Assembly (NCBI GenBank): GCA_018399435.1
Contig: JAGYOJ010000025.1
Coordinates: 1 to 11,969 of the forward strand
Direction: 5' to 3'
DNA length: 11,969 nt
Origin: Actinomycetota bacterium
GTDB taxonomy: Bacteria > Actinomycetota > Humimicrobiia > Humimicrobiales > Humimicrobiaceae
In this document: positions 1 to 7,423 of the stretch, in pieces
Layout: each line of letters begins with the position of its first letter
Numbering within the stretch: position 1 is the stretch's first letter
Made by a program: the position numbers and the translations under genes
The notes under the pieces: generated by a model
The model's input: the letters and a program-made list of their open reading frames with translations, nothing else
Database searches by the model: none
What the model was told of the DNA's origin: nothing

Positions 1-411
1 AAAGAATATGTAGAAAAAGAGCCATATGTTAATTTATTAAATATAAGGGTAGTAACATTAGATGAAGGACATTCTATTGTAGAGATGAAGGCAGAAAAGA
101 AATATAATAATATTTTTTCTATAACTCATGGCGGGGCAATTTTTTCTTTAGTAGATGTTGCCTTTGGGTCTGCTGCAAATTCTTATGGAAATATCGCTGT
201 AGCCTTGTCGATGTCTATTAATTATATTAAGCCTGCCAGTCCTGGCCAGACTTTAACTGCAGAAGCGTCACAAATAAGTAGACGAAAAAAAACTTCTGTT
301 TATAATATTATAGTAAAGAATGATTCTGATGATATAATTGCCTCTTGCCAGGCAATTGCATATTTAAAAAAGCAAAAGTTACCAATTTTTAAAGATGAAG
401 ATAATTCATAG
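1..411 (+). CDS. PaaI-type hotdog thioesterase, 5' end cut off by window
   Basis: Likely an acyl-CoA thioesterase of the PaaI branch of the hotdog fold, which hydrolyses acyl- or aryl-CoA thioesters in the cytoplasm; the substrate cannot be read from the sequence. The frame is open from base 1, so the ATG at 85 is internal and 136 C-terminal residues are visible. They carry the family signature: the HGG turn (visible residues 43-45), then a helix with the conserved acidic residue in SLVDVAF (Asp52), followed by AAN. In PaaI proteins this Asp is the catalytic acid. The usual length of 130-150 residues means only a few N-terminal residues are missing. Its 3' end overlaps the next gene by 17 bases, suggesting co-transcription and translational coupling. 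A metabolic link to the repair genes downstream is not evident. Confidence 0.85.
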   Translation, partial: KEYVEKEPYVNLLNIRVVTLDEGHSIVEMKAEKKYNNIFSITHGGAIFSLVDVAFGSAANSYGNIAVALSMSINYIKPASPGQTLTAEASQISRRKKTSVYNIIVKNDSDDIIASCQAIAYLKKQKLPIFKDEDNS

Positions 412-1453
412 TTCAGATTTACATTTAAATTCAAAATATCCTGAAAGGGTAAATACCTTAGATGCTATCATAAAGGTAGCTAAAGAAGAAAAAGCAAATC
501 TTTTGTTTTTTGCTGGAGATTTCTTTGACAGCAAAGAAGATGCTGAATATTATAGGCCACAGTTGCGCAAAAAATTTTCAAACTTGCCTTTTAAAATATA
601 TTTAATTCCAGGAAACCATGATTACGGTGCATATTCAGGAGATCTATTCTTTGGCGACTCAATTGAAATTATAACGGGTAAGCCTTTCAGGGTAATAGAT
701 TTTAAGGAATTCAGGCTTATAGCAGTCCCTTACTATAACCAGAGTTTTAATGAAATGCTTTTTGATATTAAAAAAGCAAAAGAGCCGGAAAAGAAGAATA
801 TATTGATGCTCCATTGTTCTATCGATATTGCAGAATTTGAACAAGACCAGTTTGGAAAAGAAGAAAGTGAAAAATATATTCCTGTTAGCTCAAAAATTCT
901 TTCTGAGTTAAGCCTGGACTATATATTAGCCGGGCATTTCCATAGCAGGTTTGTTTTAAATAAGATTTCAGAAAATAGCAAATTTATTTATCCTGGTAGC
1001 CCAGTTTCAATAACTAAAAAAGAAACTGGTGTAAGAAATGTAGCGCTAATAGATATTGAAAAAGATATTGCAAGGCCAATAAATATAGAAAGTAAATATT
1101 TTGATAATTTAAAAATAGTATTGGAGCCTGGAAAAGAAAAAGAGATACTAAAGGGTGTAGAAGATAAAATTAAAGAATATAATTTTGTTTTTGTAGAGCT
1201 TTCTATTGTTTTTGATGGGTTTACCAGCCTTGGGGAGAAAAATGTAAAAAAAGAAATTGATAAAATAATGAGGAAATATGATAGCAATATAAATATTGAA
1301 TATAAATACAGGGATATAAAAGAAGCTATCTCGGATCCATTATACAAGAATTTTAAAGAAAAGCTGGAGGCTTTAGAGATAGAGGATAATTATAAGGGAG
1401 AAATCGATAGAATAGTAAAACTGTCATTTTCAAAAATAAAATTTATTAGATGA
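395..1453 (+). CDS. SbcD/Mre11/YhaO-type DNA repair metallophosphoesterase
   Basis: Predicted Mn-dependent nuclease subunit that works with the ATPase encoded next to process DNA ends. All five calcineurin-type phosphoesterase motifs are present: SSDLH (Asp8, His10), GDFFD (Asp42), PGNHD (Asn74, His75), LHCS (His140) and AGHFH (His181, His183). The start at MKIIHSSDLH places the first metal motif at residues 7-10, as usual in this family, so the ATG at 395 is well supported although its Shine-Dalgarno site is poor. Translation is probably coupled to the thioesterase, which it overlaps by 17 bases. At 352 residues it is nearer in size to YhaO than to full SbcD; the C-terminal part (about residues 230-352) would be the capping domain that contacts the partner. 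One base separates its stop from the next ATG, a strong sign of a two-subunit complex. Confidence 0.9.
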   Translation: MKIIHSSDLHLNSKYPERVNTLDAIIKVAKEEKANLLFFAGDFFDSKEDAEYYRPQLRKKFSNLPFKIYLIPGNHDYGAYSGDLFFGDSIEIITGKPFRVIDFKEFRLIAVPYYNQSFNEMLFDIKKAKEPEKKNILMLHCSIDIAEFEQDQFGKEESEKYIPVSSKILSELSLDYILAGHFHSRFVLNKISENSKFIYPGSPVSITKKETGVRNVALIDIEKDIARPINIESKYFDNLKIVLEPGKEKEILKGVEDKIKEYNFVFVELSIVFDGFTSLGEKNVKKEIDKIMRKYDSNINIEYKYRDIKEAISDPLYKNFKEKLEALEIEDNYKGEIDRIVKLSFSKIKFIR

Positions 1454-1454
1454 G

Positions 1455-3761
1455 ATGAGAGTAAAAAAAATACACATTGACAGATATGGCCCATTAAGAG
1501 GGATAGATTTTGATATTAGCCATGGGATTCAAGTAATTTACGGGAAGAATGAGACAGGGAAAACATTAACAATAGATGCCTTAATAAAAATAATGGTTGG
1601 GAAAAAAATCAAGGAATTTGATGGAATAGACAGGGTTGAAGAGTTTCCTGAAGGATATTTAATTTTAGAAAAAGATAAAAATGAAGAAATAAAGCTAAAC
1701 AAGGACTTAAGCTTGAGCCAATTTATGGATATGGATGCAATGGACTTAAGGAATATTTTTATTATAAGAAATAGTGATTTGAGTATAAGGGAAGAGGAGA
1801 ATTATTATAGAAGGGTAACTGACAAGTTAACCGGGCTTGAAACTGAGAAAATAAATAAGTTATTGTCTGAATTAAAAGATTACGGAAGATTAACTTCTGC
1901 TTCTAGCGATGCAAGCATTTCTGACAGCAGGGATTATGGAAAAATAAAGGGGAGAATAGAAGATGCCAAGGTTTTGATAAAGGATATTGAAAATTATTTA
2001 AATTTAGCTAAAGAAAGCGGTCTCCAGGATTTAGAGCTGGAAAATTTAATATTAATTCAAAAAAGTAAGGATTTAAAAGAAGAAATATCATTAGTTGAGC
2101 TGAATTTAAAAAATAAGAATTTTTTGGATTTAAAAAAACTTTTAAAGAAACTTGAGGATAATTTAGAAATATATAAAGGCTATGAAAAATATACCGAAGA
2201 AAAGTACCAAAAGCTTCTAGACCTAAATTATAAATTAAATAATTTATTGGATGACAATTTACAGAATAATAGGGATTTGGAAAAATTAGAAAAAAAGCAA
2301 GATGGTTTTAAAAAAGAAGCATCTAAAATTTCTTCCAATCTTGCGCCATACCAAGAAAAAGAAAGACAAATAATGAGTTTAGAGCAAAAAACGCAATCAA
2401 TAGAAGAGATAAATCCTTCTTTGCCTAAGCTTCCATTGACTCTATCAATTATTTTTTTAGCTTTTGCTGGCTTAAGCCTGATACCTCTTTTTTTATTTAA
2501 TAACCTTTTCTATATATTGCTGCCAGTTTTATTTACCATGGTCTTTATAATATTTATTTCCTTTTATTTTATAAAATATAGGAAAGTCTTAAATTATAAG
2601 AAAACTGAAAGCAATTTAATCAGGGAATTTTTAAGCCTGGGAATAAAGGTAAAAAATTTAAAAGAAGCTCATTTAGCTATCGGAAATTTTTATGAAAATA
2701 AAAACAAATTTCAAAAAAACTTAGAAAACATTGAAAGTGAAATACGGGCAAATGATAAACAGATAGAAAGAATAAAAAGTGATATTAATGGAAATAATAA
2801 TGAGATATCAGCAACCAGGAATGATATTAATGAAATCAAAGAAAATTTAAGCATAAATGATTTAAATGCCTTGAGAGAAAAGTTAGATAAAAAAAGGGAA
2901 TTAGAAAATGATATTTTAGGAAATTATAAATTGATGATGGATAAGCTAGAGCTAGATTTAGATGAATTAGATATTGTTTACATCAAAAATAATTTAAATT
3001 TTTTAGGGGATCAGATAAAAAAAGCTAAGCCGGAAAAGAGCTTGAGAAAAGTTGTAAATAAATATGACAAGCAATTCTATGAAGATAAAAAAAGAGAACT
3101 TGAAAAAATTGAGCACAAAAAAGAGGAAATAAAAAACAAGCTAGAGAACCACAAGCTGGAGATAAATGGAATGAGGAACAGGTTTTTTAAGATAAAAACA
3201 GATGGGTTTTTAAAAGAAATTAAAATAGAAAATTTAAATGATTTAAAAAAGGCTTTGCAGGTTCTTAAATCTGGTGTTGAGAAAATAGAATTTAATGTTT
3301 CTGTATCTAAAAAAGCTATAGGCATTTTTGAAGATATATTAGAAGAGGAAGAGCTCGTTGTAGCTGATTTATTTGGAAATTTAAATGTATCTGATTACTT
3401 CTCTGAAATTACAGGAAATAAATACAAAAAAGTCTTTTATGATAATAACCAGAGAAGGGTAAAAGTTGTTAACAAAAACGGGAATATTATTGATGATAAT
3501 AAGTTGAGCCAGGGGGCTTATGACCAATTATATATGGCAGTTAGAATTGCGCTTGCAGAAAAAATCTTAGATGAGCCAGCCTTTTTTATAGTAGATGATG
3601 CCTTTATATACTCAGATGTGGATAGATTAAAAACACAATTTGAAATTTTTAAAAAACTTGCAGATAAAGGATGGTCAATTATTTATTTTTCAGTAAAGGA
3701 AGAATTAAAAAAATTAGCGGATAAGTATTCTTCTAATGATATTTTAATTTTTGGAGAGTAA
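1455..3761 (+). CDS. SbcC/Rad50/YhaN-type ATPase with membrane hairpin
   Basis: ABC-type ATPase partner of the preceding nuclease, predicted to bind DNA ends and gate nuclease access by ATP hydrolysis. In order: Walker A GKNETGKT (residues 30-37), a charged coiled coil (about 160-315), two adjacent hydrophobic segments (about 327-347 and 350-374) forming a likely membrane hairpin, a second coiled coil (about 385-630), the ABC signature LSQGA (684-688) and Walker B FFIVDD (710-715). YhaN-type proteins also carry central membrane segments; classical SbcC/Rad50 has a CxxC zinc hook at that point. This protein contains no cysteine, so no zinc hook is possible. Walker B ends in Asp-Asp rather than the Asp-Glu usual in ABC ATPases. 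At 768 residues it is shorter than most SbcC. Start: ATG one base after the sbcD-like stop, no strong Shine-Dalgarno, so re-initiation is likely. Confidence 0.88.
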   Translation: MRVKKIHIDRYGPLRGIDFDISHGIQVIYGKNETGKTLTIDALIKIMVGKKIKEFDGIDRVEEFPEGYLILEKDKNEEIKLNKDLSLSQFMDMDAMDLRNIFIIRNSDLSIREEENYYRRVTDKLTGLETEKINKLLSELKDYGRLTSASSDASISDSRDYGKIKGRIEDAKVLIKDIENYLNLAKESGLQDLELENLILIQKSKDLKEEISLVELNLKNKNFLDLKKLLKKLEDNLEIYKGYEKYTEEKYQKLLDLNYKLNNLLDDNLQNNRDLEKLEKKQDGFKKEASKISSNLAPYQEKERQIMSLEQKTQSIEEINPSLPKLPLTLSIIFLAFAGLSLIPLFLFNNLFYILLPVLFTMVFIIFISFYFIKYRKVLNYKKTESNLIREFLSLGIKVKNLKEAHLAIGNFYENKNKFQKNLENIESEIRANDKQIERIKSDINGNNNEISATRNDINEIKENLSINDLNALREKLDKKRELENDILGNYKLMMDKLELDLDELDIVYIKNNLNFLGDQIKKAKPEKSLRKVVNKYDKQFYEDKKRELEKIEHKKEEIKNKLENHKLEINGMRNRFFKIKTDGFLKEIKIENLNDLKKALQVLKSGVEKIEFNVSVSKKAIGIFEDILEEEELVVADLFGNLNVSDYFSEITGNKYKKVFYDNNQRRVKVVNKNGNIIDDNKLSQGAYDQLYMAVRIALAEKILDEPAFFIVDDAFIYSDVDRLKTQFEIFKKLADKGWSIIYFSVKEELKKLADKYSSNDILIFGE
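3753..3758 (+). promoter_or_regulatory. Shine-Dalgarno site supporting a TTG start
   Basis: GGAGAG lies six bases upstream of the TTG at 3765, inside the last codons of the SbcC-like gene. No in-frame ATG lies nearby, and the site spacing is right for the TTG, so it decides the methyltransferase start. Confidence 0.65.
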
Positions 3762-3764
3762 AAA

Positions 3765-4529
3765 TTGGAAGAGAAAAATTTTCTTATAAAGCCAGAAATA
3801 TATGACTTGCAGGTTGACTGGAAGAAAAGACTAGAAAAAGAAAAAAGATTTTTCTTAAAAATAATAAGGGAAAAGGAAATAGAAAGGGCACTGGATATAG
3901 GATGTGGAACTGGACACCATGTCGAATTTTTAGCCGGGTATATTCCAGAAGTCATAGGCATTGACCCTTCGGATGTAAGTATTGATTATGCGGGGAAAAA
4001 AATAATAAAATCAAAAAATACACACTTACTAAAAGGAGAGTTCAAGGATTTAAATAACCTGGATATTGGGAAATTTGATTTAATAATCTCATTAGGAAAT
4101 ACATTGCCTTTAGCTAAAACAAGAAGGAAAATAAAATCAGCTTTAAAACATATGAAAAAAAAGTTAAACAAGGATGGAATACTTGTATTGCAATTTCTAA
4201 ATTTTAGAAAAAAAATGATAGAGGATAACAATTATTATAAGCCTAAATCTGTGAAATATGGCAAAGATATTTATATTTTACTCAAGCATTTTGAATACGG
4301 GCGTGTACAGACCAGGTTTGATTTTTTAACAACAGTCTTAAATAGAAACGGAGAAGTAAAAAATTTTTTTAAAAAAACTTCTTTCCTTTGCACTTTAAGA
4401 AAAAACTTGTTTTTAAAAATGGCAAATAATGCCGGCTATAAGAAAATTAAATTATTTGGCCCTTCAGGTTATAAAGAGTTTAATGAAAAAAAAGATATAA
4501 GCCTAATTGCATTACTACAAAAGAATTGA
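3765..4529 (+). CDS. Class I SAM-dependent methyltransferase
   Basis: Soluble methyltransferase of the Rossmann-fold class I family; the substrate is unknown. Motif I, LDIGCGTG (residues 43-50), binds S-adenosylmethionine; GIDPS (65-69) supplies the acidic residue after strand 2 (Asp67) that usually holds the ribose hydroxyls; FDLIISLGNTLP (104-115) is the strand-4 motif. The C-terminal half (about 150-254) is lysine- and phenylalanine-rich and has no motif I recognise. It lacks the NPPY/DPPY motif of N6-adenine or N4-cytosine DNA methyltransferases, so a small-molecule or protein/RNA substrate is more likely. The start is TTG with a good Shine-Dalgarno site. The gene begins 3 bases after the SbcC-like stop and ends 13 bases before nikR, so it belongs to the same train. 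Confidence 0.82.
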   Translation: MEEKNFLIKPEIYDLQVDWKKRLEKEKRFFLKIIREKEIERALDIGCGTGHHVEFLAGYIPEVIGIDPSDVSIDYAGKKIIKSKNTHLLKGEFKDLNNLDIGKFDLIISLGNTLPLAKTRRKIKSALKHMKKKLNKDGILVLQFLNFRKKMIEDNNYYKPKSVKYGKDIYILLKHFEYGRVQTRFDFLTTVLNRNGEVKNFFKKTSFLCTLRKNLFLKMANNAGYKKIKLFGPSGYKEFNEKKDISLIALLQKN

Positions 4530-4530
4530 T

Positions 4531-4535
4531 AGGAG
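4531..4535 (+). promoter_or_regulatory. Shine-Dalgarno site of nikR
   Basis: AGGAG lies seven bases upstream of the ATG at 4543, in the 13-base gap after the methyltransferase stop. It selects this ATG over the in-frame TTG at 4507, which lies inside the methyltransferase gene. Confidence 0.8.
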
Positions 4536-4542
4536 ATTATTT

Positions 4543-4959
4543 ATGGAAGTTTTGAAAAGGTTTGGCGTTTCGATGGATGAGAGCTTGCTCAAAAATTTTG
4601 ATGAATTTATAAATAGGAATAATTACAAAAATAGGTCAGAGGCTATAAGGGACTTAATAAGGGGAGAACTAGTAGAAGAGGAATGGCTTGAAAAAGGCCA
4701 TTTAGTAGCCGGAGCTATTGTAATGGTTTATGACCACCATAAAAGAGAGCTAATGGATATTTTGGTTGATATACAACATGAACATCAGGGACTGATTATA
4801 TCAAGCCAGCATATACATCTTGATAAAAGGATGTGCCTTGAAGTGATAATAGTAAAAGGAAAAATTGATGAAGTTTATGATTTGGAGTCAAAGCTAAGGT
4901 CTGTTAAAGGAGTAAAGCATGCATCGCTTGCAAAATCAACTTTAGGGAAGGGAATATGA
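4543..4959 (+). CDS. nikR: NikR nickel-responsive transcriptional regulator
   Basis: Ribbon-helix-helix repressor that binds Ni(II) and normally shuts off nickel uptake genes. At 138 residues it is the usual NikR length. Residues 1-45 form the DNA-binding ribbon-helix-helix (FGVSMDESLL, then RSEAIRDLIR at 31-40). The rest is the ACT-like metal domain. All four square-planar nickel ligands of E. coli NikR (His76, His87, His89, Cys95) have counterparts at a constant offset of three: His79, His90, His92 and Cys98. A functional high-affinity nickel site is therefore expected. The ATG at 4543 is preceded by AGGAG; the longer frame from a TTG at 4507 would add 12 residues not found in the family. 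No nickel transporter, nickel enzyme or paired GTATGA/TCATAC operator is visible in the window, so its target is elsewhere or unconventional. Confidence 0.93.
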   Translation: MEVLKRFGVSMDESLLKNFDEFINRNNYKNRSEAIRDLIRGELVEEEWLEKGHLVAGAIVMVYDHHKRELMDILVDIQHEHQGLIISSQHIHLDKRMCLEVIIVKGKIDEVYDLESKLRSVKGVKHASLAKSTLGKGI

Positions 4960-5048
4960 AAAAAATAATTATTTTTATAATTTTAGGTTTTATATTTTTG
5001 TTTTTTGTAGGAATATCATTAACAGATGAAAAGGTTAGAAATTTTTAG
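4956..5048 (+). CDS. 30-residue single-span membrane peptide
   Basis: Unrecognised small ORF. Its ATG shares the ATGA overlap with the nikR stop, a classic coupling arrangement, and a purine-rich AGGGAAG (4944-4950) lies five bases upstream. The product begins Met-Lys-Lys, runs through about 17 uninterrupted hydrophobic residues (positions 4-20, rich in Ile and Phe) and ends with a short charged tail containing TDEKVR. This is the shape of a single-span membrane microprotein, or of a signal peptide from a gene that has lost its body. The stop at 5046-5048 overlaps the nth stop on the other strand by three bases (shared span 5045-5048). A truncated remnant cut off by the convergent repair operon is an equally good reading. 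Nothing in it matches a nickel transporter subunit I know. Confidence 0.5.
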   Translation: MKKIIIFIILGFIFLFFVGISLTDEKVRNF

Positions 5049-5698
5049 GCATTTTCCTGGCCAAATTTACAATATTTTAGAAGTTTGCAAATTTGGCATT
5101 TGGGATTTCTTCCCAAACATATAGTTCTCCCGAAGGACACTATCTTGTGTGAAAAATCAGTCCATTTATCATCAGGAACTATCTCCATAAGATCAAACTC
5201 TATTTTTGTTGGATTAGAATTTGTGGTTAAACCCAGCCTTCGGGATATCCTTTTCATATGTGTATCTACAATAATTGCCTGTTTTCCAAAAATATTTCCT
5301 AATACCACATTAGCTGTTTTCCTGCCCACTCCCGCAAGGGAGGTCAAGTCATCTATATTTTGGGGAACTTTGCCTTCAAATTTTTCTAAAATATCCCGGG
5401 AACATTTCTTTATGCTTTTTGCTTTATTTCTATAAAAACCAGTTGATTTTATATCTTCCTGCAATTCTTCTATATCAACATTTGCAAAGTCTTTTGGCCC
5501 CTTGTATTTTTTAAAGAGATCTTCTGTTACCTTATTGACAAGCTTGTCTGTGCTTTGCGCTGCAAGTATGGTAGCAATAAGCAGCTGGAATGGGTTTTTA
5601 TAATTTAGGGTTGTGTCTGTGGATTCTGGATATTCTGAGTCCAGGATTTCAATTATTTTTTCTATATTGCCTACTGCAGGCTTATATTTTTTTTCCAT
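5045..5698 (-). CDS. nth: Endonuclease III (DNA glycosylase/AP lyase)
   Basis: Removes oxidised pyrimidines from DNA and cleaves the resulting abasic site by beta-elimination, the first steps of base excision repair. The helix-hairpin-helix LAGVGRKTAN (residues 121-130) contains the catalytic lysine (Lys127), and VDTH (144-147) contains the catalytic aspartate (Asp145), the HhH-GPD pair. The C-terminal 4Fe-4S loop is complete: Cys194, Cys201, Cys204, Cys210, spacing C-x6-C-x2-C-x5-C. Length (217 residues) is normal. The ATG follows the polX stop codon directly with no gap, and AAGGA seven bases upstream, inside the polX 3' end, serves as Shine-Dalgarno. Last gene of the minus-strand repair operon. 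Its 3' end collides with the small ORF on the plus strand, leaving no room for a terminator between them. Confidence 0.95.
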   Translation of the reverse strand: MEKKYKPAVGNIEKIIEILDSEYPESTDTTLNYKNPFQLLIATILAAQSTDKLVNKVTEDLFKKYKGPKDFANVDIEELQEDIKSTGFYRNKAKSIKKCSRDILEKFEGKVPQNIDDLTSLAGVGRKTANVVLGNIFGKQAIIVDTHMKRISRRLGLTTNSNPTKIEFDLMEIVPDDKWTDFSHKIVSFGRTICLGRNPKCQICKLLKYCKFGQENA

Positions 5699-7423
5699 TT
5701 ATTTTTCCTTTTTTTTCTTTTTTAAATAATCTGCTATCTGTTTAGAATCCATTGTATTTATTACATCTTCTTTTTCAAGCCACCCTTTTCTTGCCGTATA
5801 TACTCCATATCTATAATCAATTAAATTTTCTAAATGGTGGGCATCGGGATTGATAAAAATTTTTACATTTTTTTCTTTTGCATACTTTAACATTCTCCAG
5901 TCAAGGTCTAGGCGGTGGGGATTAGCATTAAGTTCAAGGTCTACATTATTGTCTGCAGCTGCATTTATAATTCTTGTAATATTGACTTTATAAGGGTCTC
6001 TTGCAAGCAATATCCTGCCTGAAGGATGGGCTACAATCGTAGTATATTTATTCTCAATTGCCTTTATCATCCTATTTGTCATTTCTTCTTCAGACAAATT
6101 AAAGCTGGAATGGATTGCTGCTATTATAAAATCAAAACGTGCTAGTATGTCGTTTTTATAATCCAGGCTTCCATCAGCCAGGATATCAGACTCTATGCCC
6201 TTAAAAATTTTAAAGCCACTAAATTTTGATTCGGCTTCTTCCATTTCTTTTAAGTAATCATCTATTTCTGAATCTTTTACTCCATTTGCATAAGCAGCAG
6301 TTTTACTATGGTCGCTTATTCCAGCATACTGCATGCCCATGTCTATTAATTTTTTACAAACCTGGGAGATGCTCATATTGCCATCGCTGTAATCTGTATG
6401 GATGTGAAATATACCCTTTATATCTTCCATTTCAATGAGTTTGGGGAGCCTGCCATTTCTAGCTGCTTCAATTTCTCCAAAGTTTTCCCTTAATTCAGGA
6501 GGAATGTAGTCCATGGAAAATACATTAAACAATTCTTCTTCATTATTGCATCCTATAATTTTGCCATCTTTAAATAAACCATATTCATTTATTTTTATTC
6601 CATTTTTTTTAGCTAAAGACCTTAATGCAGTATTATGCTCTTTACTGCCAGTAAAGTGGTGCAGGGCATAGGGAAATTGTTCGTCATTTACTGTTCTTAT
6701 ATCTACATTTATGCCTGATTGGAGCATTATGCTTGACTTTGTATCGCCTTTTACAATTATTTTTTTTGCTTGCTTTAATTTTGTAAAAAAATCCATTAAT
6801 TGCCTGGGCGCATTAGTGCTGGCAACTATATCTATGTCTTTTATTACTTCTTTCTTTCTGCGCATGCTCCCTGCAATGCTTGCCCTAACTGTATATTTGC
6901 AGCCTTTTATGGATTTAAATATTTCTTCTGCTTCATCCAAAAAATCAGAGTACAGGTATTTGCCTGTAAATTTTTTTACAATATTTATGCCTTTTAATAT
7001 ATTTTCTTGTGTTTTCTGGCCAAAATTAGGCAAATTAACCAGTTTGTTTTCAGTGCAGGCAAGCTCTAGTTCTGAAATGCTTTCAATATCTAAATTGTCA
7101 TATAGGTATTTAATTTTTTTTGGGCCCAAGCTTGGTATTTTAAGCATATCAATTAATCCTTCTGGAGTGCTTTGTTTAAGCTTTTGATAAATATCCAGGT
7201 CATCTGTTTCTATTAAGGTTTTTATATTTGATGCAATTTTTTTGCCAATGCCTTTTATTTTTTCTAAATCTTTTATTTTTGTTTCTGCGCCTAAGCTAAT
7301 ATTTGAAGCTTCGAGCGCCCTGGCGGCATTTTGGTAGGCCCTAATTTTAAATGGGTTTTCATCGTTTAGCTCTAGCAGTGTTGCAATCTCATTTAAAATT
7401 TTACTTATTTCTTTTTTATCCAT
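5699..7423 (-). CDS. polX: DNA polymerase X with PHP nuclease domain
   Basis: Family X polymerase that fills short gaps during base excision repair; the PHP domain of bacterial PolX gives 3'-5' exonuclease and AP-endonuclease activity. The N-terminal part has three helix-hairpin-helix-like elements (about residues 53-67, 94-108, 128-143). The nucleotidyltransferase domain has GSMRR (185-189), the metal-binding pair Asp196 and Asp198 in DIDI, and the third carboxylate Asp241 in NVDIR; FTGSKEHN (257-264) forms part of the nucleotide site. The PHP domain (about 335-574) keeps all nine expected metal ligands: His340, His342, Asp347, His372, Glu411, His438, His466, Asp527, His529. The length of 574 residues is typical. 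The start overlaps the DUF763 3' end by 8 bases, and the stop abuts nth. The C-terminus is a run of lysines encoded by an A-rich tract. Confidence 0.95.
   Translation of the reverse strand: MDKKEISKILNEIATLLELNDENPFKIRAYQNAARALEASNISLGAETKIKDLEKIKGIGKKIASNIKTLIETDDLDIYQKLKQSTPEGLIDMLKIPSLGPKKIKYLYDNLDIESISELELACTENKLVNLPNFGQKTQENILKGINIVKKFTGKYLYSDFLDEAEEIFKSIKGCKYTVRASIAGSMRRKKEVIKDIDIVASTNAPRQLMDFFTKLKQAKKIIVKGDTKSSIMLQSGINVDIRTVNDEQFPYALHHFTGSKEHNTALRSLAKKNGIKINEYGLFKDGKIIGCNNEEELFNVFSMDYIPPELRENFGEIEAARNGRLPKLIEMEDIKGIFHIHTDYSDGNMSISQVCKKLIDMGMQYAGISDHSKTAAYANGVKDSEIDDYLKEMEEAESKFSGFKIFKGIESDILADGSLDYKNDILARFDFIIAAIHSSFNLSEEEMTNRMIKAIENKYTTIVAHPSGRILLARDPYKVNITRIINAAADNNVDLELNANPHRLDLDWRMLKYAKEKNVKIFINPDAHHLENLIDYRYGVYTARKGWLEKEDVINTMDSKQIADYLKKKKKEK

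Noticed and set aside
988..1347. 119-codon minus-strand open frame inside the SbcD-like gene
   Set aside because: Shadow frame opposite a gene with all family motifs intact; no ribosome site or recognisable domain.
3765..4529. Methyltransferase as a DNA-modification enzyme of a defence system
   Set aside because: No NPPY/DPPY or PCQ-type DNA methyltransferase motif and no restriction partner; the neighbours are repair and nickel-regulation genes.
4507..4542. TTG start for nikR at 4507
   Set aside because: It lies within the methyltransferase gene, while AGGAG sits directly before the ATG at 4543, which also puts the nickel ligands at the expected positions.
5691..5725. Long homopolymer-rich tract at the polX-nth junction as a terminator
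   Set aside because: No stem precedes the tract; on the coding strand it is purine-rich, encodes the lysine-rich PolX tail and supplies the nth ribosome site.
6711..7187. 158-codon plus-strand open frame inside polX
   Set aside because: It is antisense to a fully conserved polX domain; its hydrophobic, Ser/Phe-rich composition is what the reverse complement of an AT-rich coding region gives.
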